Source: Euzebyales bacterium
GTDB lineage: Bacteria > Actinomycetota > Nitriliruptoria > Euzebyales > JAHELV01
Length of the DNA stretch: 34,085 nucleotides
Reading direction: 5' to 3'
Assembly (NCBI GenBank): GCA_036374135.1
Contig: DASUUK010000018.1
Span: 1-34,085 of the forward strand
The position numbers and the translations under genes are program-made. Shown here piece by piece: positions 21,800 to 29,156 of the stretch (positions are counted from its first letter, which is position 1; each line of letters begins with the position of its first letter). Under the pieces are notes generated by a model that did not search any database, was not told the origin of the DNA, and saw only the letters and a list, made by a program, of their open reading frames with translations.

Positions 21800-23484
21800 G
21801 TGGTGGCCTTCCGGTCGCAGGGTGGCTGGCTGGACATCTGCCCGGTCACTCTGTCGCGACGCGATGTCGGAGCGGCGGCCGCGACGGCATCGCGGATGTG
21901 CACGTGTGTGCCGGCGAGCCGGTCGGGCACCGCCGTACGCGTCAGCACGTCGCGCACCGGCCCCTTGACTGCGGAGAGGTGCACCACCACGCCTCGGTCC
22001 GCGAGCTCGTCGATCAGCTCCGTCAGCGTCTCGACCGCGCTCGAGTCGATGTCGTTGACGCCCGACATGTCCAGCACGAGCGCCCGCGGGTGTGTGGCGG
22101 CGTCCATCACGTGCCGGATCCGGTCCTTCATGAACTCGGCGTTGAGATAGCTCAGCGACACGTCGAACCGGACCACGACGACCCCATCGGTCTGCTCGGC
22201 CTCGGGGAAGCGCTCGACGTTGCGGTAGGCGTCCGCGTCGGGAAGGTGGCCGAGCACCGCCGTGTGGGGGCGCATCATCCGCGCGAAGACGACGACCGCC
22301 GACCCGATCGCCGACACCGCGATCCCGAGCTCGACACCGAGCGCGAGGGTCGCGACGAATGCGCCGGCCAGGGTCCACCCGTCGGGGGGCTTGACCGTCA
22401 CGATGTGACGCGCCTCGTCGAGATCGATCAGCCCGGCGACGGCCAGCAGGACGACGGCGCCGAGCGTCGCCTGCGGCAACTGCGTGAACAAGGGTGTGAG
22501 CGCCACGAGCACCAGCAGCATGATCAGAGCCGTGATGACGCCCGCGGCGCGCGTCCTCGCACCGGCCTCAGCGTTGACGGCGGTGCGCGAGAACCCACCC
22601 GTCACGGGATACCCACCGACCAGTCCGGACGCGAGGTTGGCTGCGCCCAGTCCCAGCAGCTCACGGTTCGCATCGACGTCCTGCTGGTTCCTCCGGGCGT
22701 AGACCTTCGCGATGGCGATCGACTCGAGCACGCCGACGAGCGTGACCGCGAATGCGGCGGGTACGAGGTCGATGGCGAGCGACAGGTCGTTGGGCAGCGT
22801 GAGCGGTGGCAGCCCGCGCGGGATGTCGCCGACCACCGCGACGCCCCGGGCAGGCAGGTTCCACACGACCGACGCGACCGTCGTGACCGCCACGGCGATC
22901 AGCGCGGCCGGCAGCGTCGGGCGGAGCCGGCGCAGCACCGCCATCAACGCGACCGCGCCGGCGCCGACCGCGAGCGTGGGCAGGTGCGTGTCGGGGACGG
23001 TGGCCGCCACCGCGGCGATGCTCGCCAGCCAGTTCTCACCAGGTTCCGGGCTGGTGCCGAGCACGTGCTTGAGCTGGCTGGTACCGATGATCAACGCAGC
23101 GGCGGCCGTGAAGCCCACCAGCACCGGGTGCGACAGCAGCCGAACGAGGAAGCCCAGTCGACCGGCCCCCAGCACGAGGTGGACGATCGCGACCACGAGC
23201 GCGAGCAGGCCGGCGGCCGCCACGTAGGCCTCGGAGCCCTCCTCGGCGATCGGGGCGAGCGCCGAGGCGGTCAGCAGTGAGACGATCGCAACGGGACCCA
23301 CCGCGAGCTGACGCGATGTGCCGATCACGGCGTACGCCAGCAGCGGCACGGTCGACGCGTACAGCCCGACCTGTGGCGGCAGCCCCGCGAGCAGTGCGTA
23401 GGCCATGGCCTGCGGCACGAGCATGGCCGCGACCGTGAGTCCCGCCGCGAGATCGCTGCGCAGTGCGGTCCGCACCCAGGTCAT
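21796..23484 (-). CDS. SulP-family anion transporter with STAS domain
   Basis: Inner-membrane transporter of 562 residues (SLC26/SulP family). The N-terminal signature LRSDLAAGLTVAAMLVPQAMAYALLAGLPPQVGLYAS is the SulP hallmark, followed by 10 or more membrane helices to about residue 420. A cytoplasmic STAS domain (about 440-550) contains ALVLDMSGVNDIDSSAVETL. Substrates in the family are sulfate, bicarbonate and other oxyanions. In this setting export or import of sulfite, thiosulfate or sulfate is plausible but unproven; Staphylococcus uses a TauE-type exporter at this place. Start ATG 23484 has GGGGGAG 9 nt upstream. Its stop overlaps the CstR-like gene start. The operator at 23531-23546 lies 47 bp upstream. 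Confidence 0.95.
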   Translation of the reverse strand: MTWVRTALRSDLAAGLTVAAMLVPQAMAYALLAGLPPQVGLYASTVPLLAYAVIGTSRQLAVGPVAIVSLLTASALAPIAEEGSEAYVAAAGLLALVVAIVHLVLGAGRLGFLVRLLSHPVLVGFTAAAALIIGTSQLKHVLGTSPEPGENWLASIAAVAATVPDTHLPTLAVGAGAVALMAVLRRLRPTLPAALIAVAVTTVASVVWNLPARGVAVVGDIPRGLPPLTLPNDLSLAIDLVPAAFAVTLVGVLESIAIAKVYARRNQQDVDANRELLGLGAANLASGLVGGYPVTGGFSRTAVNAEAGARTRAAGVITALIMLLVLVALTPLFTQLPQATLGAVVLLAVAGLIDLDEARHIVTVKPPDGWTLAGAFVATLALGVELGIAVSAIGSAVVVFARMMRPHTAVLGHLPDADAYRNVERFPEAEQTDGVVVVRFDVSLSYLNAEFMKDRIRHVMDAATHPRALVLDMSGVNDIDSSAVETLTELIDELADRGVVVHLSAVKGPVRDVLTRTAVPDRLAGTHVHIRDAVAAAAPTSRRDRVTGQMSSQPPCDRKATT

Positions 23485-23527
23485 GCCAACATGCTCCCCC
23501 GGATCGGGAGGTTACGACGACTGGGCC

Positions 23528-23546
23528 ACCATACCCCCGTGGGTAT
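23528..23546 (-). promoter_or_regulatory. CstR/CsoR-type operator, site B, with overlapping -10
   Basis: Perfect palindrome ATACCC-CCGT-GGGTAT at 23531-23546, 47 bp upstream of the SulP start. The minus-strand hexamer TATGGT (23533-23528) overlaps it by 3 bp, exactly the geometry of site A, and may be the -10. The expected -35 position reads CGGCGG and is poor, so this promoter is weak or read by another sigma factor. Confidence 0.68.
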
Positions 23547-23567
23547 TTTCCCGCCGCGCGCGGGGGC

Positions 23568-24176
23568 CTATGACGCCACACCGGACACGAAGCCGAGCAC
23601 CCGCGGGCTGATCCGCCCCACCCGGACGTCGATGAACCCCGCCCCGCGGATGTGCTCGACGAAGTCCGACACGGACGGGCCGTGTCGGCCGACCAGCAGC
23701 GGCGCGACGCGCCCGACCGGTGCGAACTCGATCACGAACAACAGACCGCCGGGGCGTAGCACCCGTCGTGCCTCGGCCAGGGCATCGGGCACCCGGTCCT
23801 CAGCGACGTGATGCAGCGCGAGCGAGATCGTGACCGCGTCGACGGCATCGTCGGAGACCGGCAGATCCTGGGCGTACCCCTGGCGGAAGTCGACATCCAG
23901 GCCGAGGCGCGCGGCCTTGGCATGGGCGTACGCGACCATCGCCTCGCTCGGTTCGATGCCGACGACATCGCCGCCGGGCATCCTGCGCGCGAGGGCGAAG
24001 GACAGCGCCCCGGTGCCGCTGCCCACGTCGAGCACCGCGCGCGGCGCGTGCTCGGCCACCAGCCCGGCACCTCGCGCCATCGCACGATCCCTGGCGCCGA
24101 ACGTGCACCACCGGCCGGACCAGTCGTAGAGGCGTGGCCAGGTCAGGACGCGGTCCCGGTCGTGTGCGTGTGCCAC
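23568..24176 (-). CDS. Class I SAM-dependent methyltransferase
   Basis: Soluble methyltransferase of the UbiE/Methyltransf_11 type, 202 residues from GTG 24176 (AAGGAG 6 nt upstream; a longer start at 24236 is rejected). Motif I is AVLDVGSGTGALSFAL (about 47-62), motif II VVGIEPSEAMVAYA, motif III-like YAQDLPVSDDAVDAVTISLALHHV, then LAEARRVLRPGGLLFVIEFAPVGR. The C-terminus IDVRVGRISPRVLGFVSGVAS is a typical beta-strand closure. The substrate is unknown; the sequence suits a small molecule or quinone/lipid. It sits upstream of the SulP-CstR operon on the same strand, but site B lies in the gap, so separate control is likely. Confidence 0.9.
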   Translation of the reverse strand: MAHAHDRDRVLTWPRLYDWSGRWCTFGARDRAMARGAGLVAEHAPRAVLDVGSGTGALSFALARRMPGGDVVGIEPSEAMVAYAHAKAARLGLDVDFRQGYAQDLPVSDDAVDAVTISLALHHVAEDRVPDALAEARRVLRPGGLLFVIEFAPVGRVAPLLVGRHGPSVSDFVEHIRGAGFIDVRVGRISPRVLGFVSGVAS

Positions 24177-24242
24177 CGTTCGCTCCTTGCGCTCGATCCC
24201 TGCGACACTACCGGCGTGCCAGCACGTGCCTCCCACCGGTCG

Positions 24243-24630
24243 TCAATGACCGATCTGGTGCTCACCGGCCTCGTCGATGCCGCTCTCGTAAGCGAAGACG
24301 ATGAGTTGCGCCCCGGCCGCGGAGACCGAGCTTGGTCAACAGGCTGGAGGCGTGAGACTTGACGGTGGCGGCGCCGATGCACAGCTCCTTGGAGATCTCC
24401 GCGTTGTTGGCCCCGCGGGCGACCGGCCAGTCGGCGTCGGCGATGATCGCCGACGTTGCCTCGAGTCCATCCATCCGCCGCATACGGATGTCCATCAGGA
24501 TCACATCGGGCCGATGGATCCGGGCCGCCCGACGATGAGTGCCCGTCCCCGCGGACTGACCCGCTCAGGGACCGGCGCGCTGGTCGTCGGGGCGCCACGG
24601 CGGCCCGACGACCGGCACACCCGTTCGTCC
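24243..24630 (-). pseudogene. Decayed NarL/FixJ-type response regulator
   Basis: Remnant of a LuxR-type response regulator. In one frame I read an acidic DDQ (24588-24580), an in-frame stop, then AARIHRPDVILMDIRMRRMDGLEATSAIIADAD containing the phospho-Asp. About 60 or more residues are then missing: the rest of the receiver and the start of the HTH. It resumes directly with NAEISKELCIGAATVKSHASSLLTKLGLR, the LuxR recognition helices. After that the frame shifts, and the family's usual C-terminus AQLIVFAYESGIDEAG is found in another frame, ending at TGA 24243. An internal deletion, a frameshift and a stop make it non-functional. It lies back to back with a second truncated regulator. Confidence 0.8.
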
Positions 24631-24681
24631 TCACGGAGACACTGAGATCATGCCGGCGACCGCCACGACCGCCCCGACGTC

Positions 24682-25182
24682 GTGCTGATGGACGTGCGCA
24701 TGCCGGAGATGGACGGACTCGAGGCGACGCGGCGCATCACCGACGAACTAGCGGATCCACGGGTCGTCGTGCTCACGACGTTCGACGTCGACGACTACGT
24801 CTACGGAGCGCTGCGCCACGGTGCGAGCGGCTTCCTGCTCAAGGACGCCGGCGGCGACGAACTCGTCCACGCCGTCCGCGTCGTCGCCGCCGGCGACGCA
24901 CTGATCGCACCGTCGGTCACCGCGCGGCTGATCGCCGAGTTCGCGCGCCGCCCGCGCTCGGACGGCGTCATCGGGCTCGACGCGTTGACCGATCGCGAGA
25001 CGGAGGTCCTCGGGCTGGTGGCGAAGGGGTTGTCGAACGCCGAGATCGCCGGGCGGCTGCACGTCTCGGAGACGACGGTCAAGACGCACGTCTCCCACAT
25101 CCTCACCAAGCTGTCGCTGCGGGACCGCGTGCAGGCGGTCGTCGCCGCGTACGAATCAGGCCTGGTGACGCCGGGCGCCTGA
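24682..25182 (+). CDS. N-terminally truncated NarL/FixJ-type response regulator (likely pseudogene)
   Basis: Open frame of 166 residues from GTG 24682. It begins inside the receiver domain at LMDVRMPEMDGLEATRRI, so phospho-Asp, switch Thr (VVLTTFDVDDYVYGALRHGASGFLLKDAG) and Lys are kept. The first two beta strands with the acidic metal-binding pair are missing. The HTH is complete (LTDRETEVLGLVAKGLSNAEIAGRLHVSETTVKTHVSHILTKLSLRDRVQAV, about 105-155). Upstream in the same frame RPDVV is preceded by DHAGDRHD, then a stop codon, and further up a DD pair at 24607-24612. This suggests decay of the original 5' end. No ribosome binding site is visible. It may be a pseudogene or a constitutive DNA-binding fragment. 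Confidence 0.72.
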   Translation: MLMDVRMPEMDGLEATRRITDELADPRVVVLTTFDVDDYVYGALRHGASGFLLKDAGGDELVHAVRVVAAGDALIAPSVTARLIAEFARRPRSDGVIGLDALTDRETEVLGLVAKGLSNAEIAGRLHVSETTVKTHVSHILTKLSLRDRVQAVVAAYESGLVTPGA

Positions 25183-25321
25183 TCTGCCGCCCGGTGCCGG
25201 ATCAGCCCTGACAGACATCTGGCGCGTCGGTGAGCGCGCTCCTCGGACGTCGGTGCGTCCGTGTTCGCCACCGTCACCCCTTCCTCTTCCAGCTCGTCAT
25301 CACGTCATGGGACTCGCCCGG

Positions 25322-25657
25322 TCACGCGGCGACGAGGCGTCGGAGCCGAGCGAGGTTGAGTGCCCAACCGACGCCGAACGGACGCGGCGTGAACAGCCGC
25401 TCGTCGTCCGGGTTCCACCATGCGGCCCGCAGCCGCTGCAACGTCGGCCGCCGCAGGTCGTAGGGCACGAACCCCATCAGCTGACCGTGCCAGGTGCGCT
25501 GGCCGGCGGGAGCGCGCAGTTCCTTGATCACCGCCATCGCCACCAGTGCGAAGCCGGCGGCCTTCATCAGCGCACGCAGGGGTCGCCGCTCGTGGCCGCC
25601 GTCCCGGTCGTGGTCCGACTGCTGTTCGTGGTCGTCCATCGGCTCCTCCTCGGTCAT
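25322..25657 (-). CDS. DUF5808 domain protein
   Basis: Small membrane-associated protein of 111 residues from ATG 25657 (GGAG 9 nt upstream). It has an acidic/His-rich N-terminus, one hydrophobic segment (LMKAAGFALVAMAVIKEL, about 30-47), then a DUF5808 signature: RAAWWNPDDERLFTPRPFGVGWALNLARL near the C-terminus. The family is actinobacterial and of unknown role; the WNPDD-x-R-L-F/V-P motif is its hallmark, from memory. It is isolated: upstream is the hairpin-containing intergenic region 25658-25970, and downstream is the truncated response regulator on the other strand. Confidence 0.78.
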   Translation of the reverse strand: MTEEEPMDDHEQQSDHDRDGGHERRPLRALMKAAGFALVAMAVIKELRAPAGQRTWHGQLMGFVPYDLRRPTLQRLRAAWWNPDDERLFTPRPFGVGWALNLARLRRLVAA

Positions 25658-25777
25658 GCCACGATCTCCACCGTCGTGGCCGGCGTGGACGGCTCCGGAC
25701 GGTCGTCCGCACGAGCCGCCACCTTGCCAAGGTCACGCGCGATCGATGCCGACGCCCGAGTCGAAGGTGCGTCATCT

Positions 25778-25817
25778 GCGGACCGTTCGGTCCCCCGCGG
25801 GCGGCCGAACGGTCCGC
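25778..25817. terminator. 13-bp stem-loop between aldehyde dehydrogenase and DUF5808 genes
   Basis: Perfect inverted repeat 25778-25790 with 25805-25817 and a 14-nt C/G-rich loop. It lies about 150 bp past the aldehyde dehydrogenase stop and 120 bp before the DUF5808 start, so it could be a terminator or part of a regulator-binding region. No gene is seen in 25658-25970. Confidence 0.5.
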
Positions 25818-25970
25818 CCATGGTCACCGCGGCCTGTCAGCCGTCGGCGCAACGTGATCTCAGCAGTCTCACCGACACCTGCCAGTCGCCGACACGCAAC
25901 GGCTGCCAGCCTGGAGTCGCGGTGGTTCCTGACGTAGAAGATCTCTGGAACCGGATCAACGCGTTCCGCA

Positions 25971-27458
25971 TCACACGTTCCACTGGGAGGGGATCGACGG
26001 CACCCTGGTGCGGGGCTCGCCGATGCGGATGCCGACGTTCTTGGTCTGCACGTAGTTGCGCATCGCCTCCTGGCCCTTCTCACGGCCGAACCCGGAACGC
26101 TTGACGCCCCCGAAGGGCGTCTCCACGCCGCCGGCGTACCACTCGTTGACGAACACCTGCCCCGCGACCAGCCGGTCGGCCGTCCACAGCGCACGGTCCA
26201 GGTCCCGGGTGAACACCCCGGCCGCAAGCCCGTACTCGGTGCCGTTGGCGATCGCGATCGCCTCGTCCGCCGATCCGGCGCGCAGCACCGACAGGACCGG
26301 GCCGAAGACCTCGTCGCGTGCCACCTCGGCGGACGGATCGACGTCGACCAGCACCGTCGGCGCCATGAACCACCCCGGCCGGTCGAGCGCGGCTCCGCCG
26401 GTCGCCGCGGACGCGCCTGACGTGAGGGCCCGCTCCGTGAAGCCGGTGACCCGCTCCAGCTGGCGTGCCGACACCACGGGTGTCAGCTCGGCGTCGTCGA
26501 TCCCCGCGCCCACCCGCAGGCCCGCGCACAGCGTGGCCACCCGGTCGACGACCTCGTCGTGCACCGCCGGCGTCACGACCACCCGCGACATGGCTGAGCA
26601 CACCTGCCCGGCGTTCATGAAGATGCCCCACCGCGTCGAGTCGACGAGCGCGTCGAGATCGGCGTCATCGAACACCACGGCGGCGGACTTGCCACCGAGC
26701 TCCATGACCGTTGGCACGATGCGGTCGGCCGCCGCGTGCAGGATCGACCGGCCGGTCTCGACCGACCCGGTGAACACGATCTGGTCGACCCCGGCATGGC
26801 GGACCAGGGCCGCGCCGGCGTCCGCGCCGGCGCCGGTGATCAGGTTGAACGCGCCGTCGGGCAAGCCGGCCGCCTCGACGGCCTCGGCGATCACATGGCA
26901 GCCCAACGGGTCGAGCTCGGGCGCCTTGACCACCACGGCGTTGCCCGCGGCCAACGCCGGTGCGGTGCCCCGGCCGACCATCTCCGCCGGGTAGTTCCAC
27001 GGGATGACGTGGGCGGACACGCCGTGCGGCACGGGCACGGTGTAGTCGACGTAGCCGTCACCCAGCGGGATGTAGGCGCCCTCGAGCTTGTCGGCCAGCG
27101 ACCCGTAGTACTCGAAGTAGCGGATCGTCCCGTCGACCTCGACGTACGCCTCCGACAGCGCCTTGCCGGAGTCCCGGCTCAACACATGCGCCGCCCGGTC
27201 GCGCCGCGCCGCGAGCTCACGGCCGACGCCGGTCACCCACCGCAGCCGCTCGACCGGTCGCACCGACACCAGCGCCCGCGAGTCCACGCACCGCCGCGCG
27301 GCCGCGACCGCATCGTCGGCGTCGCGCGCCGACGCCAACGCGACCTCCGCCAGTGGCTCGGCGGTCGCCGGGTCCAGCACCGTCGTGCGCTGCCCGTCAC
27401 GCGCGTCAACCCACCGCCCACCGATGTAGTTGCGCCAGTAGGTGTCGATCTCGACCAT
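25971..27458 (-). CDS. Aldehyde dehydrogenase family protein
   Basis: NAD(P)-dependent aldehyde dehydrogenase, 495 residues, full length for the family. Conserved elements: Asn154 in PWNYP, cofactor-loop FTGSVETGR (about 229-237), catalytic general base Glu253 in MELGGKSAAVVFDDAD, nucleophile Cys287 in NAGQVCSAMSRVV, and C-terminal EVFGPVLSVLRAG and PFGGVKRSGFGREKG. The overall look is of the betaine-aldehyde / gamma-aminobutyraldehyde group, but substrate is not fixed by these motifs. Start ATG 27458 lies 54 bp after the end of the small CxxxxC protein gene on the same strand, and the two may share a transcript. The ribosome binding site is weak. Confidence 0.95.
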   Translation of the reverse strand: MVEIDTYWRNYIGGRWVDARDGQRTTVLDPATAEPLAEVALASARDADDAVAAARRCVDSRALVSVRPVERLRWVTGVGRELAARRDRAAHVLSRDSGKALSEAYVEVDGTIRYFEYYGSLADKLEGAYIPLGDGYVDYTVPVPHGVSAHVIPWNYPAEMVGRGTAPALAAGNAVVVKAPELDPLGCHVIAEAVEAAGLPDGAFNLITGAGADAGAALVRHAGVDQIVFTGSVETGRSILHAAADRIVPTVMELGGKSAAVVFDDADLDALVDSTRWGIFMNAGQVCSAMSRVVVTPAVHDEVVDRVATLCAGLRVGAGIDDAELTPVVSARQLERVTGFTERALTSGASAATGGAALDRPGWFMAPTVLVDVDPSAEVARDEVFGPVLSVLRAGSADEAIAIANGTEYGLAAGVFTRDLDRALWTADRLVAGQVFVNEWYAGGVETPFGGVKRSGFGREKGQEAMRNYVQTKNVGIRIGEPRTRVPSIPSQWNV

Positions 27459-27512
27459 CAGCGGGAGTTCCGGGTGCGGCTCATCCGCCGGACCAGCGAC
27501 CGGACGGAGCCG

Positions 27513-27707
27513 TCACACCTGCGCGCGGATCTTCAGCGGTCCGACGGCACCGGAGTGCGTCGCGAAGAAGTCGCCGGTCTGGATCACCGTGTAGTCCCGT
27601 CGCGTACGGTTGACGACGACCCGCCGGCCGCACTGCTCCTCCGGGCAGACGAACACGATCTCGGCACCGTTGTCCGCGTCGACGATCAACTCGTGGTGTT
27701 CTGCCAT
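27513..27707 (-). CDS. Small protein with CPEEQC motif
   Basis: Protein of 64 residues from ATG 27707, preceded by GGAG at 5 nt. It has an acidic N-terminus, then FVCPEEQCGRRVVVNR with Cys21 and Cys26, and a tail TVIQTGDFFATHSGAVGPLKI. Two cysteines spaced C-x4-C in so small a protein suggest a half zinc ribbon or a dimeric metal site. I do not know a characterised homologue; related short proteins appear in actinobacterial genomes, from memory. It lies 54 bp upstream of the aldehyde dehydrogenase, and 68 bp past a strong terminator, so it probably heads that transcript. Confidence 0.72.
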   Translation of the reverse strand: MAEHHELIVDADNGAEIVFVCPEEQCGRRVVVNRTRRDYTVIQTGDFFATHSGAVGPLKIRAQV

Positions 27708-27775
27708 CGCAGCTCCGTCGCTCGGGTGGGCGGCCGTGCATGCTACGACATTGCCGGACATGTGGCGTACGTAGG

Positions 27776-27814
27776 CACACGTCCCGCCGACCACGGGGGT
27801 CGGCGGGACGTGTG
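27776..27814 (-). terminator. Strong stem-loop terminator
   Basis: Perfect 17-bp inverted repeat (27776-27792 with 27798-27814) with a 5-nt loop, 24 bp past the stop codon of the beta-rich protein gene. It is the strongest hairpin in the window. No T-run. Confidence 0.85.
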
Positions 27815-27838
27815 TGCGCTCTGGCGCGCTGATGTCAC

Positions 27839-28264
27839 CTACGGGTTGCGCAGGTGGACGGCAGGTGCCTCCGCGAAGCCGGCGATGATGGTCTCGTTGT
27901 TCGCGTTGTTGCGGTGTTCGGCGACGACGGCGACCTTGTACAGCGACGAGATGGCGGGCGGACCACCGAACTGCGGCTGGTTGGGTCCGACGTTGATGTC
28001 GACGGTGTAGGTGCCGGTGCCGGTGACGGTCACGGTGTTCGAACCGAGGAACTCCTCGGGGCCGGGTCCGATGGACTCGACGAACGCATGGACCTCGAAC
28101 GAGGTGTTGACGAGCAGGTTGAAGGTGTCCTCCCACTCGATGCGCACGCGGATCGTCCAGGGCTCGTTGAGATCCAGCACGCGGGTCTCGCCGCCGGAGT
28201 TGTCGAGCACCTGCATCGCGACCGAGCCACCAAGGCCGGAGCCTGCGGGAACTTCCAGTGTCAT
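27839..28264 (-). CDS. Unrecognised beta-rich protein
   Basis: 141 residues from ATG 28264 (GGAAGGTGAGG directly upstream). No signal peptide or membrane segment is seen. The sequence alternates hydrophobic strands with Gly/Asn turns: SVAMQVLDNSGGETRVLDLNEPWTIRVRIEW, NTVTVTGTGTYTVDINVGP, and YKVAVVAEHRNNANNETIIAGFAEAP. This suggests a beta-sandwich, perhaps Ig-like. I do not recognise the family. It stands alone, with a 6-10-6 inverted repeat 60-80 bp upstream and a very strong terminator downstream, which suggests a well-expressed, individually regulated gene. A longer in-frame start at 28615 overlaps the reductase gene and is rejected. Confidence 0.75.
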   Translation of the reverse strand: MTLEVPAGSGLGGSVAMQVLDNSGGETRVLDLNEPWTIRVRIEWEDTFNLLVNTSFEVHAFVESIGPGPEEFLGSNTVTVTGTGTYTVDINVGPNQPQFGGPPAISSLYKVAVVAEHRNNANNETIIAGFAEAPAVHLRNP

Positions 28265-28323
28265 GTCCTCACCTTCCGTGAGTTGAACGGGTTCGAGGGA
28301 AGAGAGCCATGGATGCGCGCGGA

Positions 28324-28345
28324 GATACGAAAATGCGTACGTATC
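28324..28345. promoter_or_regulatory. Inverted repeat GATACG-N10-CGTATC
   Basis: Perfect 6-bp arms with a 10-bp spacer, 60-80 bp upstream of the unrecognised beta-rich protein gene, in a locally A/T-richer stretch. The arms are 16 bp apart centre to centre, about 1.5 turns. Operator-like, but no regulator is linked to it. Confidence 0.35.
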
Positions 28346-28433
28346 ATCGCGCCGTGCCGTGCCTCCGTAGCAGCGCGACGTCTCAGCGAATGACCACACG
28401 ACGTCATCGGCGCGTCGCAGCACCGAGGCGACG

Positions 28434-29156
28434 TCAGCCCGTGGGACCGAACCGTTCGGTGCGGATGGCGCCCGCGTCGAACCCGACGTCGACGAGCAAC
28501 TCGGTGGCCGCCTCGACGAACGCGTTCGACCCGCACACGAACGCGGTGCCCGAGCTGATGCCGGTGGTCGCGACGAGGTCGGCGTCGATCCGCCCGGTGT
28601 GGCCCGTCCAGCCATCCGGTGCTTCGCGTGTGTACGTCAGCAGCGCATCGCCGTCGAGCTCGTCGGCGTAGATGACGTCTTCGACCGTCCGCACCGAGTA
28701 CACGAGCCGCATCGTCGAGCCCGGCGTCGTCCGCCGCTTGTGGCGCAGCATCGCCATCAGCGGCACCACACCGGACCCGCCACCGACCAGCAGTGCCGGC
28801 GACTCGCCACGCCACACGAAGTACGACGCGAACGGCCCTCGCACCTCGACCTGGTCACCCTCGACCACGACGTCGTGGAAGTAGGTCGACACCTCACCCT
28901 CATCGAGCCGATCGATCGTCAACTCGACGCCGCCCTCGTCCAGCGGCGACGACGCCACCGAGTACGAGCGCTGCGCGGTGTACCCGTCCAGCGCCGTCAA
29001 CCGCACGTCGTAGTGCTGGCCCGGCAGGTGCGGCATCCACATGGGTAGCTCGATGCGGAAGGTCTTGACGCGGGGGGTCTCACGCCGGATCGCCGACACC
29101 GTACCGATCTGCCATCGGCCCGGCGCTCGCGGCGCGAACGTGGTCAGTCGTTCCAA
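28434..29156 (-). CDS. FAD-binding ferredoxin-NADP reductase-type oxidoreductase
   Basis: Flavoprotein reductase of the FNR superfamily, 240 residues. FAD site: RSYSVAS (63-69). NAD(P) site: LLVGGGSGVVPLMAMLRH (122-139), with CGSNAFVEAATELL near the C-terminus. There is no [2Fe-2S] domain, so it hands electrons to a separate partner. Start ATG 29156 lies inside the end of the sulfite-oxidase-like gene (13-bp overlap), so it is translationally coupled. This pair is common in actinobacteria. A likely role is delivering NAD(P)H electrons to, or receiving them from, the molybdenum protein. Confidence 0.92.
   Translation of the reverse strand: MERLTTFAPRAPGRWQIGTVSAIRRETPRVKTFRIELPMWMPHLPGQHYDVRLTALDGYTAQRSYSVASSPLDEGGVELTIDRLDEGEVSTYFHDVVVEGDQVEVRGPFASYFVWRGESPALLVGGGSGVVPLMAMLRHKRRTTPGSTMRLVYSVRTVEDVIYADELDGDALLTYTREAPDGWTGHTGRIDADLVATTGISSGTAFVCGSNAFVEAATELLVDVGFDAGAIRTERFGPTG

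Noticed and set aside
21899-23280. Long plus-strand open frame (about 460 codons) opposite the SulP gene
   Set aside because: Its product is a string of Arg/His/Gln/Asp typical of the antisense of a high-GC gene, while the minus strand gives a complete SulP transporter.
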